Shown here one piece after another: positions 1 to 7,644 of a stretch of 13,448 nt of DNA (positions are counted from its first letter, which is position 1; every line of letters starts with the position of its first letter). The position numbers were made by a program, and so were the translations under genes. The DNA lies in NCBI GenBank assembly GCA_963693635.1, contig CAVOBC010000103.1, forward strand, positions 1 to 13,448, written 5' to 3'. The notes below the pieces were generated by a model. The model ran no database searches. It had not been told where the DNA came from and worked only from the letters and a program-made list of their open reading frames with translations. The DNA is from CAVOBC01 sp963693635 (lineage in GTDB: Bacteria > Pseudomonadota > Gammaproteobacteria > Pseudomonadales > Azotimanducaceae).

Positions 1-487
1 CGCCCAGATCCCAGCGTTCAAATTGTGGGGCGAGGTCGCGAATGAACTCATCGAACGGATCGCAGTTGCGATCAGGGTTGATGAAAACGAAGCCAGCCCA
101 GCGCGCGACAGGCAGTTCGGGCAGGTTGAATGTCTCCTGATTGATCTGGGGGAAGTCCCAGTCAGCGGGAATCTCCTTGAACGATCCGTCCAGTTTCTAG
201 CAGAAGCCGTGGAATGGACACCGCAGTTCTTTCGCGTTGCCGTCGAACTCCTTTAACATGCGGCCGCGATGCAGACAGGCATTGGGGTACGCTTTGATCT
301 CACCTGTCTCGGTTCGAACTACTAGGATCGAGAGACCTGCGATATCGTAGCGATAGTGGTCACCTGGCGCTGGAATGTCCTCCTCGCGGCACGTGAACTG
401 CCACACTTTTTTCCACAGCCGCTCGGTCTCGAGATCGTGGTACGCGCGGGTGGTGTAGCGCGTGACGGGGAATTCGTTCAGGCCCAT
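1..487 (-). pseudogene. Rieske non-heme iron ring-hydroxylating oxygenase alpha subunit, 5' part, interrupted by amber codon
   Basis: Proteins of this family hydroxylate aromatic or cyclic substrates using electrons passed from a Rieske [2Fe-2S] cluster to a mononuclear iron. From ATG at 487 the frame shows a complete Rieske site: C71-x-H73 (CLHRG) and C90-x2-H93 (CPFHGF), 16 residues apart. Codon 97 is TAG (complement of 197-199), directly after HGFC, where relatives usually have Trp followed by x-LDG. Beyond the stop the same frame stays open to the window edge and keeps family character: KLDGSFKEIP, then DWDFPQ and WAGFVFINPD. A single change of TGG to TAG (plus-strand position 198, C to T) explains this. 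The catalytic iron domain lies beyond the window. The start has only a weak ribosome site. The gene diverges from the SDR gene at 782. It is either a fresh nonsense mutation or a base-call error; the family call is firm. Confidence 0.85.
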
Positions 488-685
488 GTCTCTGGGCGAC
501 TGCAGGCGCGGCCGTGCCTGGGGCCGGACACAACGCTGGCCATCACGGGATGATAGACAAAAGGTGTCCGAGTCTCGCCTTGTCTTGAACGGCCGGTCGG
601 CGGCGCGGGGCGCGCATCAAAGGAGTCGCAGGAGTCTGTTACGCTCCGTGGAATCGCAGAAGATTGAAGCGTTTATCATCACGAA

Positions 686-733
686 CTGTCACACGAAACG
701 ACTGTCACACGAAACAACTGACACAAGAAACGA
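686..733. repeat. Three 16-nt imperfect tandem repeats in divergent promoter region
   Basis: Units CTGTCACACGAAACGA (686-701), CTGTCACACGAAACAA (702-717) and CTGACACAAGAAACGA (718-733) sit head to tail, ending 48 nt before the SDR start. They lie in the 294-nt gap (488-781) between the divergent Rieske and SDR genes, which holds nothing else I can recognise. They could be operator half-sites or simple replication-slippage repeats; the sequence alone does not decide. Confidence 0.85.
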
Positions 734-781
734 GGTCGTACCAAACAAGATCGCGCAGGGTGCTGCGTCAGGAGGAGCAAA

Positions 782-1600
782 ATGAAAGAATTCCGAAACA
801 AGACCGCGGTTGTCACGGGCGGAGGTATGGGTATCGGCCGGGCCATTGCGCAGGCGCTCGCTGGCGAGGGCATGAACCTTGTCATCGCGGATGTCGATGT
901 CGACGCCGGCGAGTCTGTGACGAAAGAACTCGCGGCAACGGGCGTGAAGGCTATCTTTGTGCCAACCGATGTTTCAGAAGCGGGCGAGGTCGACAACCTT
1001 GCCGCCCGGTCGTTCGACGAGTTTGGCGAGGTGCACCTGCTCTGCAACAATGCTGGCGTATTTGTGGGGGGGGCGGTCGTTGACACATTGCCATCCGATC
1101 AGGCATGGCTGATGGCGGTCAATTTCACGGGGACGGTCAACGGCATCAACGCCTTTGTGCCGCGAATGCTGGCGCAGGCTGACACGGACCGACACATACT
1201 GAACACCGCATCGTGTACCGGATTGTTCCCGACACCCGGGCAAGGTGCCTACGCTGCATCCAAATATGCCGTCGTTGGTTACAGCGAGCGTCTTTGCGAG
1301 GAACTTGAACCGCAGGGCATCGGTGTATCGATGTTGTGCCCGGCTGGCGTCAGCACGCGCATCGGCGAATCGCAGCGAGTTCGCCCCGAGCGGTTCGGCG
1401 GTCCCGTCGACATGCCGCCGCGTCCCTCATCGAGTGACCCCTTGCCGCCGGGCATGCTTGACGCAAGAGAAGTCGCCAGGATGACCGTTCGCGGCATCCG
1501 GGAGAACAGGCTCTACATCCACACTCACCTGAACTGGAAGGACTTCTACCAGCAGCGCTTTGATCGCATCATGGCCGACTTCGATTTGCTGGAGGCGTGA
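782..1600 (+). CDS. Short-chain dehydrogenase/reductase (SDR)
   Basis: A classical SDR of 272 residues, likely a soluble NAD(P)-dependent oxidoreductase acting on an alcohol or ketone; the substrate cannot be read from sequence. The Rossmann cofactor motif TGGGMGIG is at residues 12-19, and Asp37 at the end of the second strand suggests NAD(H) rather than NADP(H). NNAG is at 89-92. The catalytic set is N114, S144, Y157 and K161 (YAASK). The C-terminal tail after about residue 200 is rich in Pro and Arg and probably forms the substrate lid. The start is secure: GGAGG lies seven bases before ATG. It is transcribed away from the Rieske gene and toward the broken C45 gene at 1632-2676, whose end lies 31 nt past its stop. 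With an oxygenase next door, a role in oxidising a hydroxylated product is plausible but unproven. Confidence 0.93.
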   Translation: MKEFRNKTAVVTGGGMGIGRAIAQALAGEGMNLVIADVDVDAGESVTKELAATGVKAIFVPTDVSEAGEVDNLAARSFDEFGEVHLLCNNAGVFVGGAVVDTLPSDQAWLMAVNFTGTVNGINAFVPRMLAQADTDRHILNTASCTGLFPTPGQGAYAASKYAVVGYSERLCEELEPQGIGVSMLCPAGVSTRIGESQRVRPERFGGPVDMPPRPSSSDPLPPGMLDAREVARMTVRGIRENRLYIHTHLNWKDFYQQRFDRIMADFDLLEA

Positions 1601-1631
1601 CCGCAGCACAGGAGGCAGATTCGGAGGGCGA

Positions 1632-2676
1632 CTAGAAGCTGTGTGCAACGAAACTCGTGACGGTAGGCGGACCGTGCGTCACATGCAGTGCCGGTTCCGT
1701 CCCCAGAGTCATGATGCAGGCACCGAAGGTGAAGCCGTGGCCGGGCTCCCGCGGCGCACAGATCGGGCCATCCGCGGACGAGAGCAGGGTCTTGATACCG
1801 TTCAGATTTGGTTGCGGATGTTGCTCAAAGAAGCGCGTCATTGCCGCCAAACGCCGCGTGGAACTGGGGCCAGCAATAGTTCTGACCGGAAGCATGCTGG
1901 GTGCGCTCGACGAATTCTGTGGCGCTCGCGGGGTCCGGTGTTGCGAGCAGTGATCGAAGGACGAACGCGACCGGCAGGCCTGCGCGGCTGCAAGCCAGTT
2001 GCGAAGTGCATCATGCTCGCGCCATTTGACGGCGAACGCCCACCCGCAGCCTCGGTGCGGTGGTTGCAGCCGGACGAACGCTGGTCATCGGCGCTCGGAT
2101 TTCTCGGCAAGGAGTTCGATCAGGACGAAGCGTGTTCACACAGACCGCAAGCCGATTGCTGTTAACGCCGTTGAGGCCGATTAGTCCCGCCGCTGTGAAC
2201 ACGATCTGACGTATGCCTGATTGAGGATCTGTGAATCGGAGCAACGATTGTCCGCCATCGTAATGTTGTGGCAGATCCATGGTCTGGGCCGCAAGAGGAG
2301 CGCCGTCGACATCGCTGAATGCCAGGCTGCTGCAGCTTTCTCGCGGTGTGGAATCCTGTGCGAGCGCTGCCGCCAGCCACCAGCATTCGTCGAGCAGTTG
2401 GAACGCAAACACAGTCTCGAAGTCGAGGTTGGCGCCAGCCGCGATGCCGCGTACCTCGTCCATCAGATCAGGAGCGGCAATGTCGACAGTCTGAAAAAAT
2501 TGCGTCTGCGTTTGGATGTGCCGGATGAACTCACTTGGACTCATAGGCTGCACCGCGTTCATCTCGTTGCGCCATCGGTCGATGCCGGCGGCAACGTCGT
2601 CACGCATCGCTTCGCCGTGCGCTTCCCCCCGTTGGCGGGCATCACCGCTCAGGTCCAGCATCTCAACGACGGGCAT
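1632..2676 (-). pseudogene. C45-family peptidase / acyl-CoA:6-aminopenicillanate acyltransferase-like, degraded
   Basis: The family consists of self-cleaving N-terminal-nucleophile amidohydrolases or acyltransferases. Segment 1 (2676 to about 2128) carries the N-terminal domain and the probable autoprocessing nucleophile Cys115 in PRESCSS, then LNGVNSNRLAVCVNTL, typical of the family. Segment 2 (about 1985 to 1876) is in another frame and reads GLPVAFVLRSLLATPDP and ASGQNY. Segment 3 (about 1865 to 1632) is in the third frame and gives the C-terminus, including LNGIKTLLSSADGPIC and ending TSFVAHSF. Between segments 1 and 2 lies about 145 nt of foreign sequence (see 1986-2132). Between segments 2 and 3 the part that normally follows SGQNY is missing, several tens of residues by my memory of the family. 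The ATG at 2676 has GAGGA about six bases upstream. No functional protein can be made from this copy. Confidence 0.88.
1986..2132 (+). pseudogene. Fragment of a Rieske oxygenase alpha-subunit C-terminus, embedded antisense in the C45 pseudogene
   Basis: Plus-strand frame of codon 2013-2015 reads MLAPFDGERPP, then ASVRWLQPDERW, then LGFLGKEFDQDEA up to 2132. This resembles the region near the C-terminus of Rieske oxygenase alpha subunits, where a large-residue strand (F/LxPFDGxRP) is followed by an LGxLGKxFDQDxxN helix. After 2132 the frame runs into antisense C45 sequence and the resemblance stops. It falls exactly where the C45 coding frame breaks, so I read it as an inserted, inverted scrap of another oxygenase gene. 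No start, ribosome site or complete domain is present. The family resemblance is recalled, not searched. Confidence 0.6.
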
Positions 2677-2685
2677 GGTTCATCC

Positions 2686-2728
2686 TCATTGGGTTCGCTT
2701 TGTTCGGTTTAGCTTCATTCGGTTAGCT
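2686..2728. repeat. Three 14-15-nt imperfect tandem repeats upstream of the C45 pseudogene
   Basis: Read on the minus strand the units are AGCTAACCGAATGA (2728-2715), AGCTAAACCGAACAA (2714-2700) and AGCGAACCCAATGA (2699-2686). They end nine bases before the minus-strand ATG at 2676, so they form most of that gene's leader. The rest of the 212-nt divergent gap up to the sulfatase start (2729-2888) shows no recognisable feature except the sulfatase ribosome site at 2877-2884. Confidence 0.75.
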
Positions 2729-2888
2729 GCGATTGCGGCGCGACGGGTGATCGCCACAAAGCAGGTTGATCAGCAGCACCTCAAAATGCACGGCTGGAAC
2801 CTGTTTGCACATCGAGATTGGTCGCCCCTCGGGACTAAACCTGTGCAAGAATCATCGCCCTTATACCGACAGCGATGGAGGAAGTTCG

Positions 2889-5120
2889 ATGGAGATGCCC
2901 AAAGGAGCGACCATAGCGGATACGCAGCCGCACTGGATTCCGCGCACTCGCCCGGCGCAGGACGCCCCCAACGTCGTGCTGATCGTGTTCGACGACACTG
3001 GCTTCGGTCACTTCGGCTGCTATGGATCTGACATCGAGACGCCCAACATCGACGCGCTCGCTGCTGGCGGCCTGCGGTACACCAACTTCCACACGACGGC
3101 GCTCTGTTCACCGACCCGGGCCTCCCTACTGTCAGGTCGCAACCACCACTCTGTTGGCATGCGGTTCCTGTCTAACGTAGACACCGGCTACTCCAACTGT
3201 CGCGGGGTGATCACGCCGCGCGCTGCGACGCTGGCGGAAGTCCTCGGCAATGCAGGTTACTCCACCTTTGCGCTCGGCAAGTGGCATCTCGCTAACATGG
3301 AGGACTGCGGGCCGGCGGGACCCATGGAGCACTGGCCGCTCGGGCGGGGCTTCGACCGCTTCTACGGGTTCTTGGGCGGCGCCACGGACCAGTTCTCGCC
3401 CGAACTCGTAATAGACAACCATCCGGTTGATCCGCCAGGTGACCCGGACTATCACCTGTCCGAGGCGATGGTGGATCAGGCGATCGCGATGATTGCCTCG
3501 CAGCGCACGACGTCCAACCGTCCCTTCTTTAGCTACCTGGCGTTCGGCGCGACCCACAGCCCACACCAGGCCCCGGCCGCGTTCCTTGAGAAGTATCGCG
3601 GGCGCTACGACGAGGGCTGGGATGTTGTGCGCAAGCGTTGGTTCGACAAGCAGATCGCAACGGGCGTCATTCCCCAAGGCACTGAACTGTCGCCCAGAAA
3701 CCCGGGGATACCGCCGTGGGATGAGTTGAGTGTGGACGAACGACGGCTGTTCGCGCGCATGCAGGAGGCGTTCGCTGCTTTTCTGGATCACACTGACGTC
3801 CAGATCGGACGCCTTGTTGACCGGTTGCGGCAGACCGGCGAACTGGACAACACCCTGCTCGTCCTGCTTTCTGACAATGGTGCCAGTCAGGAGGGTGGTG
3901 GGCACGGCATGACCAATGAACTCGCTTTTTTTAATCGATTGAGCCGGCGGGCACCGGATATGTTGGACCAGATCGACGCGATAGGCGGCCCCAATCTGTT
4001 TAACAACTACCCAAAGGGGTGGTCGCAGGTTGGCAACTGCCCGATGCGGTTCTACAAGGGGAACACTTACGAAGGCGGAATACGCGATCCTCTGATTATC
4101 CACTGGCCGGGAAAGATCGATGACCCCGGGGAGTTTCGCACCCAGTATCACCACGCCATCGACGTCATGCCGACCATTCTGGACTGTATTGGCATCAGCG
4201 CGCCCGACAACTTTAAGGGTATCGCACAGATGCCGGTTGAGGGTGTCAGCATGGCCTACAGTTTCGCTGACGCAGACGCCGGGAGCCACAGGCCAACCCA
4301 GTACTACGAAATGCTCGGCCACCGCGGGATCTACAACGAAGGCTGGAAGGCGGTGACCCTGCATCGCCCCGGCACGCCGTTCGAAGACGATGAGTGGCAT
4401 CTGTATCACCTGGATGAGGACTTTGCCGAAATCCACGATCTGGCGGCGACCCATCCGGACAAGCTCGAAGAAATGCGCGATCTCTGGTGGCGCGAAGCGG
4501 GGCGGTTCAACGTGCTGCCGCTTGACGACCGCTCGGTTGAACTCTTTGCGATGCGCCGGCCGGACTCCGAACTCGCGCGCAACGAGGTGCGATACCTGTC
4601 GGGGACGAGTCACATCGAACGATTTGCGATGCCAGATATCCGCAATCGGTCCTGGACGATCCGGGCGTCGCTTGAATATGCCGAGGGCGACGAAGGTGTG
4701 CTCGTTGCCTGTGGTGCGCGCACGGGTGGCCATGTGCTATTCATCCAGCAGGGAAATGTGTGTTTCGCCTACAACGCCATCGGTGCGGTCACGCGGTTTT
4801 CATCCGCCGACGCGTTGCCACCGGGTGATATCGAGATAACTCTTGAGTTCACGAAGACAGACGAACATGTCGGTCAGGCGCGGTTGCTCGTGAATGGCGA
4901 AGTTGCCGACGCCGGCGCCCTCGAAACCCTGCCCTGGCGGCAGACGCTCTATGGCATGGATATCGGGCGGGATCTCGGCTCAACAATTGTCGACGACTAC
5001 GCGGTACCCTTTGCCTACACAGGGCAACTGCACTGGGTGGAATATCGGATGGACGATGACCGCGACGACCTGCACGCTGCGGCGAGCATCGAAGCGGACA
5101 ACGCGCTGGTGGATCAGTAA
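2889..5120 (+). CDS. Type I sulfatase (arylsulfatase family) with C-terminal beta-rich domain
   Basis: Hydrolyses sulfate esters through a formylglycine made from an active-site Cys. In this 743-residue protein the metal-binding DD is D35-D36, the modification motif CSPTR starts at C73 within CSPTRASLLSGR, GKWHL follows at 130-134, THSPH holds H223, SDNG is at 328-331 and YKGNTYEGGIRD at 389-400. The catalytic set is therefore complete. After about residue 560 comes an extra region of roughly 170 residues of alternating strands (WTIRASLEY, GHVLFIQQG, LHWVEYRMDD), resembling the C-terminal beta-sandwich of long arylsulfatases. I chose ATG 2889 because GGAGGAAG lies at 2877-2884; the frame is open farther upstream but without a site. 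No signal peptide or membrane segment is seen, so the enzyme should be cytoplasmic. A dedicated formylglycine-generating enzyme is not in the window. The monooxygenase gene follows after 103 nt. Confidence 0.93.
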   Translation: MEMPKGATIADTQPHWIPRTRPAQDAPNVVLIVFDDTGFGHFGCYGSDIETPNIDALAAGGLRYTNFHTTALCSPTRASLLSGRNHHSVGMRFLSNVDTGYSNCRGVITPRAATLAEVLGNAGYSTFALGKWHLANMEDCGPAGPMEHWPLGRGFDRFYGFLGGATDQFSPELVIDNHPVDPPGDPDYHLSEAMVDQAIAMIASQRTTSNRPFFSYLAFGATHSPHQAPAAFLEKYRGRYDEGWDVVRKRWFDKQIATGVIPQGTELSPRNPGIPPWDELSVDERRLFARMQEAFAAFLDHTDVQIGRLVDRLRQTGELDNTLLVLLSDNGASQEGGGHGMTNELAFFNRLSRRAPDMLDQIDAIGGPNLFNNYPKGWSQVGNCPMRFYKGNTYEGGIRDPLIIHWPGKIDDPGEFRTQYHHAIDVMPTILDCIGISAPDNFKGIAQMPVEGVSMAYSFADADAGSHRPTQYYEMLGHRGIYNEGWKAVTLHRPGTPFEDDEWHLYHLDEDFAEIHDLAATHPDKLEEMRDLWWREAGRFNVLPLDDRSVELFAMRRPDSELARNEVRYLSGTSHIERFAMPDIRNRSWTIRASLEYAEGDEGVLVACGARTGGHVLFIQQGNVCFAYNAIGAVTRFSSADALPPGDIEITLEFTKTDEHVGQARLLVNGEVADAGALETLPWRQTLYGMDIGRDLGSTIVDDYAVPFAYTGQLHWVEYRMDDDRDDLHAAASIEADNALVDQ

Positions 5121-5212
5121 GCCCTCACGCTCCCGCGATTTGTTGGAGTCGTCATGGCCATCCAGGCCGTGGGCGAACCACGTACAATCCGGGCAATGCG
5201 AGAAAATTCATC

Positions 5213-5217
5213 GAGGT
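5213..5217 (+). promoter_or_regulatory. Ribosome binding site fixing a TTG start
   Basis: GAGGT at 5213-5217 lies seven bases before TTG 5224 and matches the anti-Shine-Dalgarno core. The long open frame continues upstream into the sulfatase gene without any better start, so this site decides the N-terminus of the monooxygenase. Confidence 0.7.
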
Positions 5218-5223
5218 AACGAT

Positions 5224-7077
5224 TTGGCTATTCGAATTGACGAGACCACGGGTTTGAAGTTGTTTGACACCCGGGCGGCCAAGGTAACCGAGAAGATCGC
5301 TGGCAAGGGGTACTCGGTTGTCACCAATGAGTCACTCAAGACGCTGCCAGAACCTCCGCCGGGCGCTGCCTTCAACGCCGAGGAACAGGCGCGGTATCGT
5401 GAATTCAAGGAGGCGCGTCAGGGCGCGGCCGACTACATTGCGATGGAAGGTGAATTTGCCAAGTACCTGGAGGACGTCTACTCCGAACCGCCGGTTCAGC
5501 GTGACGCGCTGACGGACGAATGTGAGGTCGTCGTTGTCGGTGCCGGTTTCGCCGCGCTGCTGCTGTGGTATCGGCTCAGCCAGGCAGGCTTCAAGGACGT
5601 GCGCTTCTGCGAGAAGGGCGGCGATGTCGGCGGCACCTGGTACTGGAATCGCTATCCCGGGATTGCCTGCGATGTCGAGTCTTACAGCTATTTTCCGCTG
5701 CTCGAAGAGATGGGCTACGTCCCCACGATGAAGTTCGCCTCAGGCTTCGAGATTCTCGAGTATTGCCAGAACATGGCCGAGAAGTTTGGCTTCTATGAGC
5801 GCTGCCTGTTCCACACAACGGTCAACGAGACCGTGTGGGATGAAGAGACCGCGCGCTGGACGGTGAAAACGGATCGCGGCGACGCGATGCGAGCCCGCTT
5901 CGTTGTGCTTGCCAACGGCATCCTGACGACACCAAAACTGGCGCGTATCGACGGCATGGAAAGTTTCAAGGGGGAGGCGTTCCATACGTCCCGCTGGAAC
6001 TATCAGGTTGATCTCGCAGGCAAACGCGTCGGCATCATCGGCACGGGTGCAACGGCCGTGCAGGTTGTCCCTGAGATCGCGAAAGTCGTGAAGGAACTCT
6101 ACGTCTTCCAGCGCACGCCGTCTTCCATTGATGTGCGCGATCAGCGCGAAACGACGGAGCATGAGAAAACGCAATGGCAGCATGAGCCAGGTTGGGCGGT
6201 CGCACGCCGCGAGCGTTTGGCACTCATTTCAGCGGGCCGCACGGCACTCAAGGCCAACGACGACTTCCTGTCGGGCAAGATCGATCACTTTAAGGAGCCG
6301 AAGAAGCACGCGACGCCGCTGCCCCCTGAAGAACTCATTGGCCGCCAGCTAAACACCAACTTTCGCATCATGGAACAGATCAGGGCGCGGGTTGACGCGA
6401 TCGTGGAGGACCCGAAGACAGCCGAGGCCCTGAAGCCGTATTACCCGTATGGCTGCAAACGCCCGACGTTCCACGACGAATACCTGCCGAGCTTCAATCT
6501 GCCGCATGTTCACCTGGTCGACACGGCTCCGCGTGGGGTCGGCAAGATCAACGAGCGCGGTGTTGTTTACGATGGCGTCGAGTACCCGGTCGACGTTCTC
6601 ATCTACGCAACTGGATTCCAGTGGATGGCGACCTCCACCTTCAACATGATCACGGGCCCGGGTGGTCGAACGCTCAAGGACAAGTGGGCGAGCGAAGGGA
6701 CGAAGACGCTTCTCGGGATGCACAGCAGTGGTTTCCCCAATCTACTGATCATGACCGGACCCCAGGGTGGCGGCGGTCAGTTCAACTTCACGCGGGTGTG
6801 CGAGATGCATGCCAACTACGTGACATGGGTGCTAACGACGATGCGCGAGCGTGGCGCCCGGACGGTGGACGTCAACGCTGAGCACGAGAACGAATACGCC
6901 GCGCACTGCCGTCAGATGGATCTCGAATCGCAGCCCCTGCGCGACTGTGTCTCGTATTACAACGGTGATGGCAATGCAGAGCCCGGCAGTCTCGCGTACT
7001 ACGGTGGGGGCGCACGTTGGCATGAGCGCCGGGAAGCTGCGCAGGCGAGTCTGGAACCCTATGTGTTTCAGGATTGA
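5224..7077 (+). CDS. Baeyer-Villiger-type flavin monooxygenase
   Basis: Such enzymes use FAD, NADPH and O2 to insert oxygen next to a ketone, giving an ester or lactone. The 617-residue product starts at TTG. The FAD-binding GAGFAA is at 106-111, GGTWYWNRYPG at 136-146 is the class I signature, the fingerprint FKGEAFHTSRW is at 248-258, and a second Rossmann site for NADPH, GTGATA, is at 273-278. The W of the fingerprint is followed by N259, where P or D is usual. About 100 residues precede the first Rossmann fold, a long N-terminal extension seen in some larger members (for example cyclopentadecanone or hydroxyacetophenone types) and absent from the short cyclohexanone type. The substrate is unknown; larger cyclic ketones are a guess. 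It follows the sulfatase on the same strand, possibly cotranscribed, and is followed by tandem repeats. Confidence 0.92.
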   Translation: MAIRIDETTGLKLFDTRAAKVTEKIAGKGYSVVTNESLKTLPEPPPGAAFNAEEQARYREFKEARQGAADYIAMEGEFAKYLEDVYSEPPVQRDALTDECEVVVVGAGFAALLLWYRLSQAGFKDVRFCEKGGDVGGTWYWNRYPGIACDVESYSYFPLLEEMGYVPTMKFASGFEILEYCQNMAEKFGFYERCLFHTTVNETVWDEETARWTVKTDRGDAMRARFVVLANGILTTPKLARIDGMESFKGEAFHTSRWNYQVDLAGKRVGIIGTGATAVQVVPEIAKVVKELYVFQRTPSSIDVRDQRETTEHEKTQWQHEPGWAVARRERLALISAGRTALKANDDFLSGKIDHFKEPKKHATPLPPEELIGRQLNTNFRIMEQIRARVDAIVEDPKTAEALKPYYPYGCKRPTFHDEYLPSFNLPHVHLVDTAPRGVGKINERGVVYDGVEYPVDVLIYATGFQWMATSTFNMITGPGGRTLKDKWASEGTKTLLGMHSSGFPNLLIMTGPQGGGGQFNFTRVCEMHANYVTWVLTTMRERGARTVDVNAEHENEYAAHCRQMDLESQPLRDCVSYYNGDGNAEPGSLAYYGGGARWHERREAAQASLEPYVFQD

Positions 7078-7079
7078 CT

Positions 7080-7147
7080 GCCCTTTGGCATTTACAGCCT
7101 TTTGGCATTTACGGCCTTTTGGCATGCACTGCCCGTTGATATTTAGG
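7080..7147. repeat. Four 17-nt imperfect tandem repeats after the monooxygenase gene
   Basis: Units are GCCCTTTGGCATTTACA (7080-7096), GCCTTTTGGCATTTACG (7097-7113), GCCTTTTGGCATGCACT (7114-7130) and the more diverged GCCCGTTGATATTTAGG (7131-7147). The array begins two bases after the monooxygenase stop and ends 33 nt before the next gene. Individual units contain no strong hairpin, so they are not an obvious terminator. Confidence 0.9.
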
Positions 7148-7180
7148 TGGCCATGATCAAGTTTCGACGCGGGGGCTGAT

Positions 7181-7579
7181 GTGCCAGATAAAATTGCGGG
7201 GGGTTGCCGTTGCGGCAACGTGAGGTTCGAGACAACGCCAGAGCCACAGCTACAAGTGCTTTGTCACTGCACAGACTGTCAACATATAGGTGGTTCTGCC
7301 TCTTATGCCGCGTATGTTGTCCCTCGCAGCAGCCTGCTCCTGATTCAGGGCGAACCCCGCAGTTTTGACTCAATCGCAGATTCGGGACGTCCGATTTCGC
7401 GGCTCTTCTGTCGGGATTGCGGGACCAAACTGTGGGCCGAAGTCGGGGGTGGGCAACTTGCCAGCGTGAATGGGCGGGCATTGGACGACCCGACGCATTT
7501 CAGACCAACACACAACCACCGTGTGCCGAGCGCACCCGACTGGTGCGTTGTTGATGAGAGCCTTGAGATTCTGCCGTGA
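7181..7579 (+). CDS. Gfa/CENP-V family zinc-binding protein
   Basis: A 132-residue protein with the family's zinc sites: GGCRCG (C9, C11), CHCTDCQ (C28, C30, C33) and FCRDCG (C77, C80). The name comes from a protein proposed to combine glutathione with formaldehyde, but most members have no proven reaction, so I do not assign one. Length is normal for the family. The start is GTG 7181, preceded by a G-rich run (7170-7175) that is only a fair ribosome site; no better in-frame start exists upstream. It follows the 17-nt repeat array and precedes the VOC gene by 65 nt on the same strand. Soluble and cytoplasmic. Confidence 0.88.
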   Translation: MPDKIAGGCRCGNVRFETTPEPQLQVLCHCTDCQHIGGSASYAAYVVPRSSLLLIQGEPRSFDSIADSGRPISRLFCRDCGTKLWAEVGGGQLASVNGRALDDPTHFRPTHNHRVPSAPDWCVVDESLEILP

Positions 7580-7644
7580 ACCCTGGGACCGCAACTCGCT
7601 AACTACTATTAGTCTGGTAGCCCCAGTCGAGGACAAGAGAGACC

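Noticed and set aside
686..733. CRISPR-like array
   Set aside because: The units are contiguous with no spacers, and no cas genes are present; the same holds for the other arrays.
1560..2165. A 201-codon plus-strand gene
   Set aside because: Only its 3' part (about 1986-2132) looks like real protein, an oxygenase scrap; the rest is out-of-frame sequence of the SDR end and antisense C45.
3132..4733. Long minus-strand open frame of 533 codons
   Set aside because: It lies entirely antisense to the sulfatase, which has full catalytic motifs; a GC-rich shadow frame.
4894..5223. Upstream extension of the monooxygenase frame
   Set aside because: It overlaps the sulfatase C-terminus in another frame and has no family sequence; TTG 5224 has the ribosome site.
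7153..7179. Eight-residue leader peptide (MIKFRRGG) ending next to the GTG of the Gfa-like gene
   Set aside because: No ribosome site and no attenuator-like codon run; too short to separate from chance.
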